The notes under the pieces were generated by a model. That model ran no database searches, had not been told where the DNA came from, and saw nothing but the letters and a program-made list of their open reading frames with translations. 9,388 nucleotides of DNA from positions 1 to 9,388 of the forward strand of contig DAOWOO010000029.1 in the NCBI GenBank assembly GCA_030642025.1, given 5' to 3'. Origin of the DNA: Candidatus Zixiibacteriota bacterium. GTDB lineage: Bacteria; Zixibacteria; MSB-5A5; GN15; PGXB01. Made by a program: the position numbers and the translations under genes. Positions 6,715-9,388 of this stretch are shown piece after piece (position 1 is the stretch's first letter; the number at the start of each line of letters is the position of its first letter).

Positions 6715-6760
6715 CGACGGAGTCTGCCGGTCAAGAAAATATATCACCGGGTATTAACCT

Positions 6761-7738
6761 ATGAATAAGATCAAAACCGCCGTCATCGGGGTCGGGCATC
6801 TGGGCTGTCACCATGCTCAATGGTACAACACTATCAAGGAATCGGAACTGGTTGGCGTATATGATGTCGACCCGGCCAAATGCCGCAAGATTGCCGATGA
6901 ACTTGGCGTTCTGGCCTTTGAGTCGCTTTCTGATATCTATGATAAAGTGGAAGCCGTGTCAATTGTGGTGCCGACTGTATCACACTACGAAGTCGCCGCT
7001 CAGGTGATTGAGCGCAGGATACACTGCCTGGTTGAAAAGCCCTTCACGGTCACGGAAAAAGAAGCCGACGACCTGATCATACTGGCTGAAAAATCCGGCG
7101 TCGTGTTGACGGTCGGACATATCGAAAGGTTTAACCCGGCCGTGCAGGCCTTGAAGAAATATGAAATAACACCTCGGTTTATTGAAGCCCACCGGCTGGC
7201 CGCATTTGACCCGCGCGGTACCGATGTTGCCGTTATTCTGGACCTGATGATTCATGATATAGAGCTGTCATTGTATCTGACCCGCTCGAAAATCCAAAAG
7301 ATTGACGCGTCCGCGGTGGCGGTTATTTCCGATACCGCCGATATTGCCAATGCCCGGCTGACCTTTGAGAATGGTGCGGTGGCTAATTTAACTGCCAGCA
7401 GGATATCGTTACGGCCGATGCGTAAACTCCGTATTTTCCAGAAATCAGGCTATTTCTCTCTCGATCTGGCTGAAAAAAGGGCGGATATCTATCGTCTGGC
7501 CGACAATGTGAATAGTTCCGAACCCGGGATGCGAGTCCCATTAGGTAAATCGGGCCATGAGATAATCTATAATAAGACTGGGTCAAAAGATGATGACATG
7601 CTGGCCGCCGAGCTGAAATCTTTTCTCAATGTGATACAGACAAATTCCACTCCGGAGATTACCGCCCCGGATGCGGCCGAGGCTCTGAGGGTGGCCATTG
7701 AAGTTGAAAAAATCGGCCTGAACGAGGGAACAGGATGA
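6761..7738 (+). CDS. Gfo/Idh/MocA family NAD(P)-dependent oxidoreductase, GnnA-like by position
   Basis: The 325-residue protein has an N-terminal Rossmann fold with GVGHLG at residues 10-15 and an acidic residue after strand 2 (YDVD, about 34-37). The family EKP motif is at 92-94, with the likely catalytic Lys at 93, followed by GHIERFNP (119-126). The D161...H165-D166 pair lies in DLMIHDIEL. The C-terminal half is the beta-sheet substrate domain of Gfo/Idh/MocA enzymes. Lying between lpxA and lpxB, it resembles GnnA of Acidithiobacillus ferrooxidans and Leptospira, which oxidises the 3-OH of UDP-GlcNAc before transamination by GnnB. No aminotransferase is in this window, so that role is inferred from position alone. 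A 46-nt gap separates it from lpxA, and its Shine-Dalgarno is weak. lpxB follows 1 nt after its stop. Confidence 0.88.
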   Translation: MNKIKTAVIGVGHLGCHHAQWYNTIKESELVGVYDVDPAKCRKIADELGVLAFESLSDIYDKVEAVSIVVPTVSHYEVAAQVIERRIHCLVEKPFTVTEKEADDLIILAEKSGVVLTVGHIERFNPAVQALKKYEITPRFIEAHRLAAFDPRGTDVAVILDLMIHDIELSLYLTRSKIQKIDASAVAVISDTADIANARLTFENGAVANLTASRISLRPMRKLRIFQKSGYFSLDLAEKRADIYRLADNVNSSEPGMRVPLGKSGHEIIYNKTGSKDDDMLAAELKSFLNVIQTNSTPEITAPDAAEALRVAIEVEKIGLNEGTG

Positions 7739-7739
7739 A

Positions 7740-8858
7740 ATGCCCGATTACCGCACGGTAATATTTATCTCCGCCGGCGACCCCTCCGGTGATATCGCCG
7801 GTTCTCATCTGATTCAACAGCTAAAAAGTAAATATCGGGGTGTGAGATTCACGGGGCTGGGTGGTTACCGGATGAATGCCGCCGGACAGGAACAGCTTGT
7901 GGATGGCGGCAAACTGGCCATATTGGGATTCTGGGAAGTGGCCAAAAAGTATTTTTTCTTTCGCAGTCTAATGAACTCGGCAATCGAACAGATTAAAAAG
8001 ACAAAGCCGAAAGTGATAATACTAATTGATTATCCAGGTTTTAATTTGAGACTGGCAAAGAGAGTGCGATCAACGGGTATCCCGATAGTCTATTATATTT
8101 CACCACAGGTATGGGCATGGCATAAAAAGAGAATATTCGCCATCAAACGTCTGGTTGATTTGATGCTGGTGATACTTCCGTTTGAAACGGATATCTATGA
8201 CCGCGCCGGTGTGAAAAACCGCTTTGTCGGGCATTACCTGATGGATGATATCGACCCATCGTTTATCAAAGCGCCTTTTGATATAAATACCAATCTGATC
8301 GTCCTTATGCCCGGTTCCCGGCCGCAGGAGGTCGAACGAATGCTTCCGACACTTTTGGGGACGGCCGGTTTAATATCAAAAAGAGGGAAATACCGATTTG
8401 CCATTGCGGCGGTAAAAGGCGATATTAATTATGAAACTTACATAAAATCATCGCCGGTTCCCGTTGAAATTGCAAGAGGAAAAACGCGGGAACTGATAGC
8501 GCAGAGCCGGCTGGTGATTACATCATCAGGTACGGCTACCCTGGAGACGGGAATAATCGGTCGGCCGATGGTGGTAATATATAAAACGGGACTGCTGACT
8601 TATCTTATCGCCCGGCGGCTGGTAGCTATCGACAGAATCGCTCTTATAAATATCGCTGCCGGAGAAAAAATTGTCCCGGAGTTGATTCAGAACGACGCCG
8701 TTCCCGAGAAAATTGCCGAGGAGGCCTTTCGTTTCCTGAATGATGAACAGATATCATCGGCTGTAGTGGAAAAACTAAACAAGGCCGCCGATCATCTAGG
8801 TACGCCCGGAGCGGCGGCACGGGCGGTGGAGTCAATCGGAGAGTTGTTGAATTGCTGA
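7740..8858 (+). CDS. lpxB: LpxB, lipid-A-disaccharide synthase (GT19)
   Basis: The 372-residue protein (E. coli 382) is a GT-B fold glycosyltransferase of family GT19. It condenses UDP-2,3-diacylglucosamine with lipid X to form the beta-1,6 lipid A disaccharide at the inner membrane surface. Seen motifs are SAGDPSGD (residues 11-18), IDYPGFNLRLAK, YYISPQVWAWHKKR, LPFE, FVGHYLMDD, MPGSRPQEVER and SSGTATLETG. The usual AGExSGD carries Glu where this protein has Asp14, a conservative change at a highly conserved position. ATG 7740 starts one base after the previous stop, and AGGA (7732-7735) lies just upstream. The stop overlaps the probable waaA start. No LpxH or LpxI gene, which makes its lipid X substrate, is in the window. 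Confidence 0.96.
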   Translation: MPDYRTVIFISAGDPSGDIAGSHLIQQLKSKYRGVRFTGLGGYRMNAAGQEQLVDGGKLAILGFWEVAKKYFFFRSLMNSAIEQIKKTKPKVIILIDYPGFNLRLAKRVRSTGIPIVYYISPQVWAWHKKRIFAIKRLVDLMLVILPFETDIYDRAGVKNRFVGHYLMDDIDPSFIKAPFDINTNLIVLMPGSRPQEVERMLPTLLGTAGLISKRGKYRFAIAAVKGDINYETYIKSSPVPVEIARGKTRELIAQSRLVITSSGTATLETGIIGRPMVVIYKTGLLTYLIARRLVAIDRIALINIAAGEKIVPELIQNDAVPEKIAEEAFRFLNDEQISSAVVEKLNKAADHLGTPGAAARAVESIGELLNC

Positions 8859-9388
8859 CTTTGTATAAAATATTCACGTTTCTTGTATTCTACATCACCT
8901 GGCCGTTTACATTCTGGACGCGGCTTTCCGGCTCCCGAAAATGGCATAATCGCCTTGGCTTTTTTGATCATTTCAAGCTTGATGATGATAATGGCAAAAC
9001 CGACAGTATGCTGATATGGCTGCATGCCTCGTCAATGGGCGAAGTAAGAGTCCTCTCGACTCTGGCCGAGCATCTGAAACGGGCGGATAGTACAGTTGAG
9101 CTTTTCATGACGGTTATGACCGACACCGGGTTCGAATACGCTTGTAAGGTGACCGATGATTCGAACCGGGTCGGTTTTCTGCCGCTTGATTACCATGCGC
9201 CGATCAGGAGATTCCTTGATACGATCAAGCTCGATGCGGCCGTCTTTATCGAAACCGAAATCTGGCCGAATATGGTTGTTGAACGGAAAAAAGGTTGGAT
9301 CCCGTTTTTTCTCGCAAATGGACGAGTTTCAAAAAAAGGGGCGGGACGGTACACCTTGTTCAAATCCGGTCTTAAAAAAATATTGGGA
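8852..9388 (+). CDS. waaA: WaaA (KdtA), Kdo transferase, 3'-truncated by the window edge
   Basis: An open frame runs from within the lpxB end to the last base, giving 179 codons of a protein usually about 420 residues long. WaaA transfers Kdo from CMP-Kdo to the lipid A precursor at the inner membrane. A hydrophobic N-terminal anchor is at residues 7-22. LHASSMGEV (57-65) contains the catalytic-base Glu64. LPLDYHAP (about 110-117) and ETEIWPN (134-140) are family signatures, followed by NGRVSKKGAGRY, equivalent to the usual NARLSxxSxxRY. There is no ATG near the N-terminus: TTG 8852 is chosen, with GGAG (8838-8841) 10 nt upstream; CTG 8855 or TTG 8861 are alternatives. The start overlaps the lpxB stop, indicating coupling. 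The acceptor half and CMP-Kdo site are mostly beyond the window. Confidence 0.92.
   Translation, partial: MLTLYKIFTFLVFYITWPFTFWTRLSGSRKWHNRLGFFDHFKLDDDNGKTDSMLIWLHASSMGEVRVLSTLAEHLKRADSTVELFMTVMTDTGFEYACKVTDDSNRVGFLPLDYHAPIRRFLDTIKLDAAVFIETEIWPNMVVERKKGWIPFFLANGRVSKKGAGRYTLFKSGLKKILG

Noticed and set aside
6715..6760. Internal promoter between lpxA and the oxidoreductase gene
   Set aside because: The 46-nt gap is AT-rich in its middle but has no paired -35/-10 elements with proper spacing.

Overview
The window looks like a chromosomal segment of a Gram-negative bacterium in the FCB superphylum. Candidatus Zixibacteria or a close relative is my best guess. The reasons are an LpxC-FabZ fusion, a lipid A / Kdo gene order with a Gfo/Idh/MocA oxidoreductase between lpxA and lpxB, and a secreted FG-GAP / PKD / dockerin protein of a kind common in that lineage. 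The phylum call is inference from gene content only.

Layout. (1) 1-1683, plus strand: 3' part of a secreted surface protein with calcium-binding FG-GAP-like repeats, a PKD domain, a cohesin-like beta region and a C-terminal dockerin pair. (2) 1693-2681, minus strand: a two-gene membrane cassette, a small LiaI/LiaF-type transmembrane protein followed with a 4-nt overlap by a CPBP (CAAX-like) intramembrane protease. (3) 2802-3572, plus strand: a COG0731-type radical SAM enzyme with its own good promoter, divergent from the cassette. (4) 3699-4477, plus strand: two overlapping small regulator genes. The first has a sigma-region-4-like HTH followed by a CxxC...HxxxH module; the second is a ribbon-helix-helix protein. 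A nested inverted repeat encloses the ribosome binding site and start codon of the first. (5) 4504-9388, plus strand: a strong sigma70-type promoter followed by lpxC-fabZ, lpxA, a GnnA-like oxidoreductase, lpxB and the 5' part of waaA (kdtA), cut off by the window edge.

How they work together. Block 5 is the core of the Raetz pathway. LpxA acylates the UDP-amino sugar, LpxC deacetylates it, and FabZ works on the same 3-hydroxyacyl-ACP pool, so the fusion places the competing fatty-acid and lipid A steps on one chain. LpxB condenses the disaccharide and WaaA adds Kdo. LpxD and LpxH/LpxI are not in the window. The oxidoreductase suggests a modified (3-amino) sugar, but its usual partner aminotransferase is absent here.

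The least explained part is the regulator pair immediately upstream of the lpx promoter, with its start-codon hairpin. No intergenic stretch exceeds about 130 bases. I saw no RNA genes, insertion sequences, CRISPR arrays or convincing intrinsic terminators.
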